Source: Marsupella aquatica (Eukaryota; Marchantiophyta). Taken from it: a DNA stretch of 64,000 nt. Below are positions 1-10,738 of this stretch, one piece after another. Location: NCBI GenBank assembly GCA_973895155.1, contig OZ316891.1, positions 1,984,001 to 2,048,000 of the forward strand, written 5' to 3'. The notes under the pieces were generated by a model. That model worked only from the letters and a program-made list of their open reading frames with translations, was not told where the DNA came from and ran no database searches. Numbering within the stretch: the first letter of the stretch is position 1; each line of letters opens with the position of its first letter. The translations under genes and the position numbers were made by a program.

Positions 1-206
1 CTTTCCCAAGAGAGAGTGGAACATATTTCAGTTACCAACGCCAATAATACAAAACCTTACCAACTACCTGCGAGTTTTGCCTATTATCTTCGCAACAGAG
101 ACTTGTCCGGCTACTTTATGTCAAACTTGTAATGCCCAAGCTGACCAAATCTCAAACCTGTTGGCAAAGTGGAAATGAAACAGATAAGGTTTTCACAGAA
201 ATTTAC

Positions 207-1281
207 AGTCTCAACAGACCCGGAAGCTGCATCCAAAGCTGCATCAAAATCATCATCTTCTACGAAAGAGATGACCCGAGGTTTAGAGACGGCTTTAGCG
301 GCTTGTTCTTTCCCTCTACTGATTCCTGATGAAGAACCCGGTCCTTTTTGTATCCCCGGTTGAAGAGGTTTCGACCCAGTTTCCAGAGAAGTCTTGGATT
401 TCTCCACCTTCTTCAATTTCAATGTGAGATTCTTCCGCTTCGTCTTCAGGCTGTCCAGACGCTCATCCAGAAGCGCCAGGTGCATTGCTTCACCACCATC
501 CTTAAGACTGATAGGAACCCCCTTCCTCTTCCGTTTCTTTGCACTTCCTTCCGCTGTGTCGGCTTTCTCACCTCCGGACTCTGACCCATTGAAAGCCTCG
601 CGGGCTGCTGTGACAGCTGCAATTTCCTTCTCCAGAGTGCCCAGAACCGATCGGATCCGAGTTGTCCCTGTCCTAACTTCAGTGAATTCAGGGTCATTGT
701 CCCGCAAAAAGTCCTGAGCAGCTGCCACATCTTCGCCTCCTTGCTCTCCCAATTCCTCACCAGAAGCCTCCTTTGCCCGCTCCTCAACCTGAACGATTCC
801 CAGGGCCTGTTATTAGCACCCTTCAACGCCATACACACTTCGCACCAGTCCTTCGTCACTAAATCTAGTGAAATTACCAACTACAATAATGCAAATCGTA
901 CCCAACCACATTCTGAACTGAACTTCAGCTTGTCCAGCAAAACAGAAACCATGTCGGTGAACGAAAAATACAGAAAAAGTAACCAGCTGACAAGCTCCAT
1001 CAATTCAATCTGAAAGTGCTGATGTAACTGTCTCTCAAGAACAGATATTAGCCTCAAATTCAACCTGAATCTATGCGGTGTCGCGTAAGACGAGACATCG
1101 CTTCACGAAAAGGTCTGCGACCGATTTGTACAAAGACATGGTAAGGAATCTCAAAACCACAAAGGCATCAGTGGGCAAACAGATAGCAAACCTGTTCTAG
1201 TAGAACCCTCTCGTAGTCACTCGGATTGGCAGTGACTACGCCCAACCGCGCCAGCAACTCTTCATCCGCATCACCGGCCAT
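207..1281 (-). CDS. CHR8: CSB/ERCC6-like (CHR8) DNA repair ATPase, N-terminal exons only
   Basis: SWI2/SNF2-family ATPase of transcription-coupled nucleotide excision repair, acting in the nucleus at stalled RNA polymerase II. Only the N-terminus is here; the helicase exons would lie left of base 1. Exon 1 (1281-1192) encodes MAGDADEELLARLGVVTANP and ends in LLEQ, close to the plant CSB start (LLxxLGVTSANPEDxERDLLEQ). A GT donor follows at 1191. Exon 2 (788-207) continues in phase after a CAG acceptor: acidic/Lys-rich with a predicted coiled coil, then the conserved ISFVEDDDFDAALDAASG segment that plant homologues share, ending at a GT donor (206). An in-frame upstream ATG at 1374 is possible, but 1281 matches the family start. 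No stop or frameshift is seen. Identification rests on recalled similarity of two separate motifs in the right order. Confidence 0.82.
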
Positions 1282-1780
1282 TGAGCACTCCTCTGCTCGG
1301 GCCTTCCGATGTGGCAGCCCTAAAATCCCGCCCCAGCCGGAGCACCAAATACCAATCCCACCGAATTTCTCCACTGTCAGCTTCTCATCGTCCCGACTCC
1401 ATCCAACAAACCTGTTCCACTTCTTCCATCATGGGATCCATCGCTCAAAATCAGCGACAAATCTATCCATCCATCGAAATCAGGAAACCATAATCACCTT
1501 TCCACCGTGACCTTTCACAGGTTCATTTCCGGAAAGACCTTTCCCCGTTCTACAATTTATGGAGCGAGCGAAGACCCCGATCGTCCGAATCTCCATCGCG
1601 CGATTATCTCGTCAGGCTTCTTCGTCACTCATCAGTGTGACACGCCGACCGCTCTGCCATTATTCTCGACCAAATGTTGCGACTTGAGGAACGAGAGTTT
1701 CTCGTGTGAAGAGAGGAGACGTGTTCTTCTCTGGAGCCTGAAGATTAGTAGAGTGCACTGACTAATAATAATTATGATTA
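1282..1780. other. 5' flank of the CSB-like gene
   Basis: Contains the presumed promoter and 5' UTR of the leftward gene. I see no convincing coding sequence, and no TATA box or other element that I can assign with confidence. Confidence 0.4.
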
Positions 1781-2238
1781 CAGTCGGCTCTCTCTAAGTG
1801 CAAACTCCATAAGTGCAAAACCTGGATAAATGCAAGGAATTATGTTCTGCCCTTTTATTTTACAAGGAGTTTGCACTTTTTTGCACCTTTATAAGTGCAA
1901 AGAGGCCTGGAATCATTTTACTGAAAGACAACTTTATGAGTGCAAAACCCTTGATAAGTGTATGTTTGCACTTATTGGTAAGCTCACAATCCCTTAAAAT
2001 TGCATTTACTGATAAGTGCATGCCATTTTTTAATAGAGTACAGAATGCAAGTATGTACCATTTGTGTTCCGAGCCATTAGACTGCCCACTAGCAGATAAC
2101 GCATCTACATTTAAATAATGCACACATATGGACAAGAGCAAAATTTAGGGGCTTTGCACTTATTAAGTGATAAAAACCCTGGTTTAGTGCACACTGGGTC
2201 TGTCTTCCCGAGAGTGTGAACTTAGAGAAAGTTAACTA
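1781..2238. mobile_element. pogo/Emigrant-like MITE (Tc1/mariner class, non-autonomous)
   Basis: A 458-bp element flanked by TA on both sides (1779-1780 and 2239-2240). The left end reads CAGTCGGCTCTCTCTAAGTG. The right end, reverse-complemented, reads TAGTTAACTTTCTCTAAGTT, so the terminal inverted repeats are imperfect. CAGT ends plus TA duplication is the signature of pogo/Emigrant MITEs. The interior has about ten scattered copies of TAAGTGCAAA or its complement, a motif taken from the terminus. There is no transposase ORF. The family call is inference; the end structure is visible. Confidence 0.6.
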
Positions 2239-2513
2239 TACAGTGCATCATTTGACAGAACATGATGCTCCCATGGACCGAGCCCATGAACCATAGAACC
2301 CTCATGGACCATGACACCTTTTATACCTACAGCCATAAATTGACACCTTGTTGGTTTCCAAAAACATGCTTTCACACCTTCACTCATTGACACCCTATTA
2401 GTTTCCAAGCTCCTACTGATCATATCTATAATTATAATAAGGGATCCTGCCTTTTTTAGTCCTTCATCCCAATACAAAAAAGGCTCCTGGACAGGAAAGA
2501 TCCACAACCATTG

Positions 2514-2857
2514 TGTTAGATATTGGTCTAGTCTTGTGACTCATGAGCTAACTATAATTAAGCTAACTCGGGTTAGGACTTAGCTAATGTTAGCGGTAGT
2601 GCTGTTGTGCATATAGCCAGGGCTGATGCCAGACCCTGGTGGAACAAAGGCTCATTGTTACGGAGCTAGTTGAGAGATAGGGAGAGCTTGTGCTGTGGAT
2701 GCTTGGTATGGCCGGTCGGCCTAGAGTGCAGTAAAGCTCTTGTGTGTTCCCGTGGACGTAGCCTCATGTGGAGGTGAACCACGTATCTCTCTGTGTCGAC
2801 TATTGTGCGCTGGATGGTTCATGGGCTTGCCGTTACGAATGTCGTCTATGCTCAACA
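2514..2857 (+). repeat. 5' LTR of the Copia element
   Basis: 344 bp beginning TGTTAGATATTGG and ending CTCAACA, a TG...CA LTR. Nearly identical to 16398-16741, with six substitutions and no indels by eye. It should contain the promoter and polyadenylation signals of the element, but I cannot place U3/R/U5 limits. Confidence 0.95.
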
Positions 2858-2858
2858 A

Positions 2859-2876
2859 GTGATATCAGAGCATGCC
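2859..2876 (+). other. Primer binding site (initiator Met-tRNA type)
   Basis: GTGATATCAGAGCATGCC lies one base after the 5' LTR. It differs from the usual plant Copia TGGTATCAGAGC primer site by one base (GATATCAGAGC), consistent with priming by the 3' end of initiator methionine tRNA. Confidence 0.8.
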
Positions 2877-3614
2877 TGGGAGGTGACGAGGTTTTTTCGT
2901 GACAGGTTTTTTCCAGCGTTCATTGTCGATGGTACATTCAGAGTTTCGTCGCATGAAACTTGAATGTGTGTGGCTGTGCGGATAGGTTAGTGAGAGGGCT
3001 TTCTAACGGTGGTTAGAACTCGCTGATCGGTATCCGTGGTGCGGAGGAATCGAAGTTTGCGTCGTTCAGGTTTTATTCGTGTTCGACGGTTTTTCGGGGG
3101 AGAGACCAGAGTTTGTGTTTTCAACAGTGTGAGCTGTGCGGTGCGGGAGGCATCGCATGTTGTAGCTCAAGTTGAAGGTTGAAGCAAGCTGATCGTTTTG
3201 GTAGTTGATTTGTTGCCGCGTTGTTACCGAGTGCGACGTGACGAGTGACGGAGGCGTTCAGGTTTTTTCACAAGCTATGGAGCTTGTTCTCATCTAAACC
3301 GGGTTTCTCTTCGTGACGTCTGACTCGGTGGAAGAAACGCGAAGTGCTACGGCTCAATGGTTTGATCGCGGCGAAGCGGTCGTTTTGAGTCCGGGATTGG
3401 CACTTGACGCGGAGTGAGTGTGACACAGCAAAATTTTTTTTCTCTGCTAGAGCTGCAGACTATGCTGGTGCAATTTGGCAACATTTCCCGTCGGCGGCGT
3501 TCACTTTTCTCGTTGGAAACAGCAGTTGTTAAGCTTCGTGGGCTACGCGGCGGTGTTGAGTTTTGAGTTTTATGAGAAGTTTCGAAAAAAGATGTTTTTT
3601 CGTGATTGTTTCAT
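2877..3614 (+). other. Untranslated leader of the Copia RNA
   Basis: About 740 bp between primer site and gag ATG. No long ORF in either direction. It probably holds packaging and dimerisation signals, none of which can be recognised from sequence. Confidence 0.5.
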
Positions 3615-6600
3615 ATGAGTGACTCGGAGGATACTGGAAAAATTGGCGTCGGTGGAGATTCAAGATCGCGATGGTCAGACAGAGAGTCTGAGGAGGAGCT
3701 GCTACCGTTTGAGGAAGAACTAGTGACACCGGTACGATCACCGGTGCGGCGTGCAGTGGAGGAAGCTGTGTTACTACCAGAGTTGTCGGTAGTAGGGAAG
3801 AAGAGGGAGATGGCTAGATTCGGAGGAGTAAAGTTTGAGGTGGAGAAGTACGATGGTCGTACTGACTACTTGCTGTGGGAGAAGCAAGTGAAGGGTGTTC
3901 TACGGGCCATGGGCTTAGCTCATCTGCTCTCTTCGTGAGAGCAGTATGATGGAGAGGAGGAGATTTCTTTGAGACAATGGAGACAGGAGCAGGTGATTGT
4001 TGTCAATGCAGTGATGCTATATCTCAAGCCGCACATCATCAAGCAGCTGGATGATTATGCGGATTGCACGTCACTGTTCAAGGCTCTAAGAGAGAAGTAC
4101 TACCTGGAAGATGCGTCAGACCGGCTGTACAAGAAGTCTCTCTTGATGAGCCTTAGGCTCAAGGAAGGGAGCAAGATGCAGGATCACCTGGATGAATTTG
4201 ACAGTCTAGCGATGGATCTGTCAAACTTGGGAAAAGGAGTTGAAGATGAGGATAAGGCCTTGCTTCTGCTAAGCTCCTTACCGCCGTCTTATCAGGGCTT
4301 GAAACAGGTGCTCTTGTATAGAGATCTGAAGTCCATTTCGTATAATGAGGTGGTGAGCTCATTATTGTCTGATGATGCTCAGAAGAAGCTAGGTCAATCA
4401 CAGACAGCATCTTCTTCTGGCACTGCGCTCAATGTGAACAGGGGAAGAGCAGCGCAGCGCACGAATGGGCAGAACAGGTTTAGATCTACATCACGAGGGA
4501 GATCTAAATCCAGAGGGAAATCGTAAAAGAGGAAGCCTCTTGCATGTTGGAATTGTGGCAAGCCTGGCCACATGAAAAGGGATTGTCCAGTAAAGGTCCC
4601 TGCTGCCTCTGCTAATACGGCATCGAGCTCGCATGAGGTAGATTTACTCGATGATGATAACATATTGTGATGTCAAAGTTATGCTCTCAACGTAGTGTCA
4701 AATCTAGGTAAAGATGACTGGATTCTAGATAGTGCATGTACTTTTCATATTTGCTCTAGAAGAGATTGTTTCAGTTCTTACACGGTTTCCAACGGGTCAG
4801 CGTTGATGGGAAATGGAATCCCATGTCAAGTTGTTGGACTTGGATCTGTAAGATTTCAGATGTTTGATGGTGTTGTGAGAACGTTGAGGAATGTGAGACA
4901 TATTCCCAGCATGAAGAAAAATCTCATTTCACTTGGAGCTTTAGAAGCAAATGGCCATCAGTGGAGCTCTGCTAATGGTGTCCTTCATGTTTCAACTGGT
5001 ACTAAAGTTGTATTGAAGGGAAAGAGACATAGCAATCTATACGTTTTGGAGGGCAGTGTAGTCTGTGATGAAGCCAATATAACCTTATCTCATGAGGAGA
5101 CGGCCCGGTTGTGGCACTTCCATTTGGGCCACATGAGTGAAAAAAGTTTGGTTATTCTTCAGAAGAAAGGATTACTTTCTAATTTGAAATCTTGTAAGTT
5201 GGAATTTTGTGAGCACTGTGTGCTAGGGAAACAGCACAGGAAACCCTTCGGAGTTGGAACTCACACCAGCAAGGAGGTACTTGAGTATGTACATAGTGAT
5301 GTGTGGGGTCCAGCCCCTACTCCCTCACATTCTGGACGGTTATACTATGTCACGTTCATAGACGATTACTCAAGGTATGTGTGGATATACTTTCTACACA
5401 ATAAGTCTGATGTTTTTGTCACTTTTAAGGAGTGGAAAGCCCAAGTAGAGAATCAGACTGGTAATAAGGTGAGATATCTTTGATCGGATAATGGCGATGA
5501 ATACAGTTCCGGGGAATCTGGAACGTATTGTAAGGAGCAGGGGATTACCCGTCATCTCACAACAAGTTATACTCCTCAGCAGAATGGTGTTTCTGAGAGA
5601 CTCAACCGAACACTATTGGACCGCTCGAGAGTATGTTGAGTCAATCATGCTTACCACATGAGTTTTGGGCTGAAGCTGTCAACACTACAACTTATTTGGT
5701 AAATTTTTCTCCATCCAGTTCTATTGGATTCAAGACGCCATTTGAAATGAGGTACGGGCGTCCAGCAGATTACTCACATCTGAGGATTTTTGGATGTGAT
5801 GCTTATGTGCTTACACCTTCCCAGCTTCGATCCAAGCTGGAGTCCAAGTCAAAGAAGTGCATTTTCCTTGGCTATCAGAAAGGTGTTAAGGGTTATAGGT
5901 TATGGGATCCAGTAACCTGTAAACTAATTGTCAGTAGAGATGTGTCCTTTAATGAATCCAGATCATCAAAGGAGGGGGAGAGTTCTCAGGACTCCCATAC
6001 TGACAAGGGGAAATCTCCCATCCCGGACCGGGTTGAGGGGGAGATTAGTCATGATGCAGTTCATGACAGGAGAGATGGAGAAGCTTCGGGCTTGGAGCTG
6101 GTTCTTGTGATGGAACAAGAGGAGCAGATTGTTGCTGGGGTACCTCAAATTCAACCAGCAGCAATAGCAGATCAGCCTGAGTCATCTACTAGAAGAACTT
6201 CCAGTCGTTCTACTAGAGCTCCTACCAGGTATGGTCAATGGGCAGACTCATCTAAGCTAGATGATATTGACATTGCACCTGATGAAGATGATATGGCTTT
6301 GATCTTGGAAGAAGGAGAGCCTTCTTCGTATAGTGAGGCTTGTGCTTCAGAGCAGAAGCAAGAGTGGAATGCAGCAATGCAGAGGGAGTTGCAATCTTTG
6401 AGTGACAACAAGACATGGGAGCTGGTGGAGCTTCCAAGAGGTCAGCAAGTGGTGGACAGCAAGTGGATTTACAAGTTGAAGAACAGTCCTTCAGAGGGTG
6501 GAGATAAGATCTACAAGGCACGGCTTGTTGCCAAGGGATTCACTCAGGAGAAAGGAGTGGATTACAATGAGGTCTTTTCACCGGTAGCTAAGTATTCCAC

Positions 6601-6752
6601 AATTCGGATCTTGTGTCAGCTTGTTGTGTTTTTTGGTCTGGTGATGGATCAGATGGATGTTGTTACTGCTTTTCTCTATGGCAACTTGGAAGAGATGATC
6701 TTCATGAGACAACCACTAGGCTTTATGAAGAAGGGCCAAGAGAACTTAGTTT
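3615..6752 (+). pseudogene. Copia gag-pol, 5' part (gag, protease, integrase, start of RT), disabled
   Basis: The ATG at 3615 opens gag. A typical Copia gag opening (GGVKFEVEKYDGRTDYLLWE) precedes the UBN2-like core and a CCHC knuckle with pattern C-x2-C-x4-H-x4-C at about 4545-4590. The same frame then reaches the protease motif WILDSACTFHIC (4719), the integrase HHCC finger (about 5115-5225) and the integrase core acidic residues (HSDVWGP, FIDDYSRY, SDNGDEY). Breaks: in-frame stops at 3936-3938, 4524-4526, 4668-4670 and 5481-5483 (just before the SDNG motif), and a one-base frameshift near 5622-5632. The last segment runs through the RT start (KARLVAKGFTQEKGVDYNE, DQMDVVTAFLYGNLEE) and stops at the CACTA insertion. 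Several stops fit C-to-T change at CGA or CAG codons. Confidence 0.92.
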
Positions 6753-7200
6753 CACTACAACACTACCGACCCCTTTTGCGAACCCCGTCCCATCGCAACT
6801 AACAAAGGACCAAATTATGAAATTCCGGCGTTTGCGAAACGCTACGCATCGCAACCCTTTCGCATTCTTTGAAACCCACAGCTTCGCAATCGGACTTTCG
6901 CAACCCCTTCGCAACACCTTCGCACACTGCGAAACTTATTTTATCGCACATAAATCACATTTATGCGATCTCGACAGACTCTTTATCGGTTTGCGACGCG
7001 CTCTGAACTATAACTTATTTGCGAAGCTGTTTTCTTGACAATTCCGTTGCCATTCATATGGTATCGCATAACTGCGTCAGTCAGGGTGTCGCACAATTGC
7101 GGAACCAAAAGTATTGCAATATTCCAATACTCAATGTATGGCACGTTTGCGATAGTATGGCGTTCGCATGTGTTTTGCAAGGATAGTTTGAGGGCTGGGT
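6753..7200. repeat. Left subterminal repeat array of CACTA-1
   Basis: More than fifteen copies in both orientations of a short motif around TTTGCGAA / TTCGCAA (for example TTTGCGAAAC, CTTCGCAATC, CTTTCGCAAC, ATTTGCGAAG). In En/Spm-type elements such subterminal motifs bind the TNPA-class protein. The same motif recurs at the right end. Confidence 0.85.
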
Positions 7201-7511
7201 TTTGTATATTTGGGTTCATAATTGGGTTGGGGTCTTATTGCTCCACATGAAGATACCAAAGCAAAACTTTATATATGCCAAAAATCCCTAAATGTACAAA
7301 AATTAGGGTTTTTGAAAACCCTATGGGGTATCAAATACCAAGACACTGTCCTTTGACTAATCCATATGCCATATGGAGTGAACTACATCTGCATCCTCTA
7401 GAATGGAGCCCGCCTACTCCTCTTTGCTGGCCTCTTCCCCTTGTCCTTCTTGCTTTGGGCGGGACGAGCTGGACGGGAGGGGGTTGGTGGTGGTGGTGGT
7501 GGCGGTGGTGC

Positions 7512-9445
7512 CTACTGCTCCTCCCCATCTGGCTCATCCTCATCATCGTCATCATCCTCATCATCATCCTCCTGGTCTCTTGGTGTGCTAGGTGTGGCAG
7601 CACTCCCTGCCCCTCTGGACCCACTCGTGGTGGCCCCGGTAGTGTCCCCATCATCAGCGCCGCTATCCTCCTCACTGCTATCCTCACTCCCCTCCTGCTC
7701 CTCCTTATCCTGCTTCCATGTCACAAGGTTAATTTGGGTTTAGGGTTAATAGGAAAAATGTATAAACCTTATAAATGGAATGGGTGCGGGTTTAGAAAGG
7801 GTACTACAAATCACTCACACTAGCCAACTCTGCATCAACCAACTCAAAGAGATGTCTGGCCCCATGCTCTGCCCCTATCTCCATCTCCTTTGTTGTTATC
7901 TTGTGGTGGTACCTCTTATACTACCACAAAAAAATGAAACACCAAAACATAAGGGGCCCGGGTTAGTAACTAAGGGTACTTAAGCAAAAAACGAATCCTA
8001 AAAAGGGTAAAAAGGGTACCCTAACCAGAAAAAAACCCCATTACCCTAACAAACATTTGTCACTCGACACTAAACAGTTTTCAAAATGAAACAAGCTTTG
8101 CGAAACTCCCACCTTCGCAAATTCAAATATATTTAAGTTTGCGAAATAGACTGCGAATCGGATTGCTTCGCAATGGCTTCGCAAACCTTACGGGAAAAAG
8201 GTTATAATAGAGTTTGTGAAACAATTGCGAGGCAACCCGCTTCGCAATTGTTTCGCAAACTGTGCTTTTAAAAAAATCCGAGAAATGGCTAAGGCACGCA
8301 ATGTGTCAGGGTGACCTAAAACGAAAGTGGAGGCCATAAGGGGTAAAGCAGAGGTCTGCGAGGGGCATTGCAGGCAAGCAAACAACAATTGAAGGCGAAG
8401 GAAAAGAAGCAGGGGAGGAGGGGAGAGGACTTCAGGCCGGGAAGTCCACCTTGCCCCATCTTGTGTGTGGTCTTGGGGCGTTTGCTGACTCGGTCTGCTG
8501 CAAGGATGAACTTCTGGGGTGGTGTCCCCACTTCATCCACGATGTGCTGCAGCTGAGAGACCTTCTCAGCCAATGCCTTGAGGTCTTTGTCTGACTTCCC
8601 GGCCTGAAGTGCCTGGCCTCCTTCTCCTTCCAGAATTGGAGGTCCTTGGCTGCTTTCAGCTGCACCTCGACCTTATAGAACGCGTTCCACACATCCTCTA
8701 TGAATTGCACTAGCCTCCTCACGTTCCTGTACTCCTGCAAGCTTGCCAGGTAGGCCCTCACCTTCCTCCTATCATGGTATCGTGCTTGAGACATTGAATT
8801 CGAAATTCTATCTGCAAGCCACTGGTCATCAATCTCTGCTCCATTTATGAATGAATCTTTGACCTAAGTCATTACTTTCCTCTGCTCTGCTCTGCTTAGT
8901 TTCCCCCACTCAACACCTCGTGCAAAGCTAGTCCTCACAGCAAGTCTGATAGTGCTCTTTGCCCCAGTGTAGGCCAACTCAGTAGGAATGCCCTCAACCA
9001 AGGCAATCAATGGCAGCTTCTTCCTCTCTTCCTCCTTTTTCCGCTGCGCCTCACGTTGTGCTCGAATCTCATCTCGTTCCTCCCTTCTCCTCTTCTTTTC
9101 GAGGGCTGCAGGAGAGAGTACTCCTGCCTTAGCCCTCTCCTCCTTCTTTCGTTTCTTCTCTCTGGCCTTCTCCTCAGCTACAGCCTTTGCCTCTTTCTCC
9201 CTCTGAGCCTGCCCTGCTGCAACCCCGGTTTGCAAAGCTTGCCCTAGAATTGCACTCAAAGAAGCAATCCCAACTGGTGTACTCAAATCCAAATGGCTCA
9301 GCTGTGTGGCATTGAGATGCTCGGCCATCAAATTCGTCCATTGATTACTCTCCTCATTCCTGTTCCCTCCATTGCCATTGCCACTCCCACTCCCACTCCC
9401 ACTTGCCCCTGCCCCATCCCCTCCACGCCCTCCACTAGAATCCAT
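7512..9445 (-). pseudogene. CACTA-1 minus-strand charged coiled-coil protein (TNPA-like position)
   Basis: Reads right to left from ATG at 9445: a Gly/Ser/Asn-rich start (MDSSGGRGGDGAGASGSGSG), then a strongly charged predicted coiled coil of Lys/Arg/Glu (residues about 80-145), then a helical block. An in-frame TAG at about 8864-8866 separates this from a continuation in the same frame (DSFINGAEIDDQWLADRIS, then RYHDRRKVRAYLASLQEYRN). Near 8605 the sensible frame changes, at a CAG that could be a splice acceptor, to an ALAEKVSQLQHIVDEVG segment. A possible last exon (7724-7512) encodes an acidic Glu/Asp tail from a GAT/GAG-rich repeat. I recognise no named domain. Position and composition suggest the DNA-binding accessory protein of the element, which is inference. 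The TAG may be real decay or an edited or mis-called base. Confidence 0.55.
8040..8290. repeat. Internal cluster of the CACTA-1 subterminal motif
   Basis: Eight or more TTTGCGAA / TTCGCAA motifs (for example GCTTTGCGAAACTCC, TTCGCAATGGCTTCGCAAAC, GCTTCGCAATTG) well inside the element, between pieces of the minus-strand gene. A smaller cluster occurs at 9555-9600. Confidence 0.7.
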
Positions 9446-9779
9446 AGCTATCCAACACCAAGCGCGCGCAAGCTCTCCTCCTGCCCTCCCTCACTTCAAA
9501 AAACGTCGAATGGGCCTCGTAACCCGGCGGGAAGGTCCGAATGCCCAGACAAAACACATTTGCGACGCAGTCCGCATCGCAATTTGCGAATCAGCCCGCT
9601 TCCAAAACAAGAACCCCCCATATTGAGAGATATGGACGTTACGGACGTCATACAATAGGGGCTTCCTCATCCCATGTGGTAAGTGTTTACGCCTTAGTTT
9701 CTACCCTATTTCCACATCGCAATGGTGAAGGTTTTTAATTTCACACCTCTTGTTGTTTGTTTTGGTTTGGGTGGAATAG

Positions 9780-10595
9780 GTATCTAGTAGGCCTAGACCT
9801 GCGGCATCAGCACCTTATGTCCCATCACAAGGTGTTCTAGATGCTATAGGCAATGCATTCTCACAAGCCTTGGGTCTAGCAACAGCCCCCTCCAGTCCTA
9901 GGGCAGTTGGGGGTGAGCCTGTTGTCCCAAGAGGGAGAAAGCGTTCCAAGAGACGGCCCCGAGGGGATACTGATTTGTACAAGGCAGTGGTTACCGATAG
10001 GTGGGGTGATTGTGAGTTTACTGGCAGATGTGTTCCTATCATCAATGACTGGGATCCCCAAACTCTTGGTTTGCCACAAGAGCTTTCCTATGGTGAGGAG
10101 GTAGAGGTTTGGGGAAGACGTTGGGTTATCAAACCTTCCACACTTGGGGATAGACATGGCTATGGAGTTTTTGCTTGTGAAGACATCATTGTGGATACCG
10201 AGAGTGGTAGTGGTGGACGCGGTCGAGAAGGACCTACGTTGTTTCCTTATGGTGGACCCATCTACAAGAGAAGACATTGGAACATGATCCTTGCACAACA
10301 TCCTGAGTGGAAGACTTATGCCTTGGAGTTAGATACTTTTGATGGAAACACTAGGAGGTATAGTGAGCAGCGGGTGATAGATGGGGACCCCATACGAACT
10401 GGGAATATAGCTGGTTTCATAAACAGTACTGTGGGGACTCGCCCCAAGCGTAGGCAAAATTCTGAGTGGGTTTTCATTGAGGGTCCTCCACCAGCCCCTT
10501 ATGGCCAGACATATCATCATGACCATTGTCTGGTTGTAGCTACTAGGACCATTCACTCAGGTGATGAGTTGTCTACTCACTATGTGTGGGATTAG
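9780..10595 (+). CDS. SET-domain-like protein encoded by CACTA-1
   Basis: An open frame from an AG acceptor at 9779 to TAG at 10593-10595, about 271 codons; the first exon is not resolved. After a Pro/Arg-rich basic stretch (PRGRKRSKRRPRG) come the landmarks of a SET methyltransferase fold in order: GYGVFACEDI (cf. GxGLFA), PYGGPIY (cf. xYxGE), NIAGFINSTVG (cf. NxxRFINHSC), SEWVFI, and at the C-terminus TIHSGDELSTHYVWD (cf. GEELxxDY). The tyrosine of the last motif is kept. The His of NHS is replaced by Ser, and the post-SET cysteines are absent. SET proteins use S-adenosylmethionine to methylate lysine, but activity here is uncertain. It lies 143 bp upstream of tnp2 on the same strand. The fold call is by motif reading, not a search. 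Confidence 0.7.
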   Translation, partial: VSSRPRPAASAPYVPSQGVLDAIGNAFSQALGLATAPSSPRAVGGEPVVPRGRKRSKRRPRGDTDLYKAVVTDRWGDCEFTGRCVPIINDWDPQTLGLPQELSYGEEVEVWGRRWVIKPSTLGDRHGYGVFACEDIIVDTESGSGGRGREGPTLFPYGGPIYKRRHWNMILAQHPEWKTYALELDTFDGNTRRYSEQRVIDGDPIRTGNIAGFINSTVGTRPKRRQNSEWVFIEGPPPAPYGQTYHHDHCLVVATRTIHSGDELSTHYVWD

Positions 10596-10738
10596 AAAAT
10601 GACCATACACATGGCGTTTGGCCACATTTTGTATTTACACCAGTACCGATATTATTTCATGTTTGCACACCCCCATATATTCTTCTACATGTTGTAACTA
10701 TTTGCTTTGTAACTTTCAATTGTTTGCATTGTTTTTAG

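Noticed and set aside
7331-7823. Several overlapping frames rich in His, Ser or hydrophobic residues
   Set aside because: All are shadows of a GAT/CATC trinucleotide tract that encodes the acidic tail on the minus strand.
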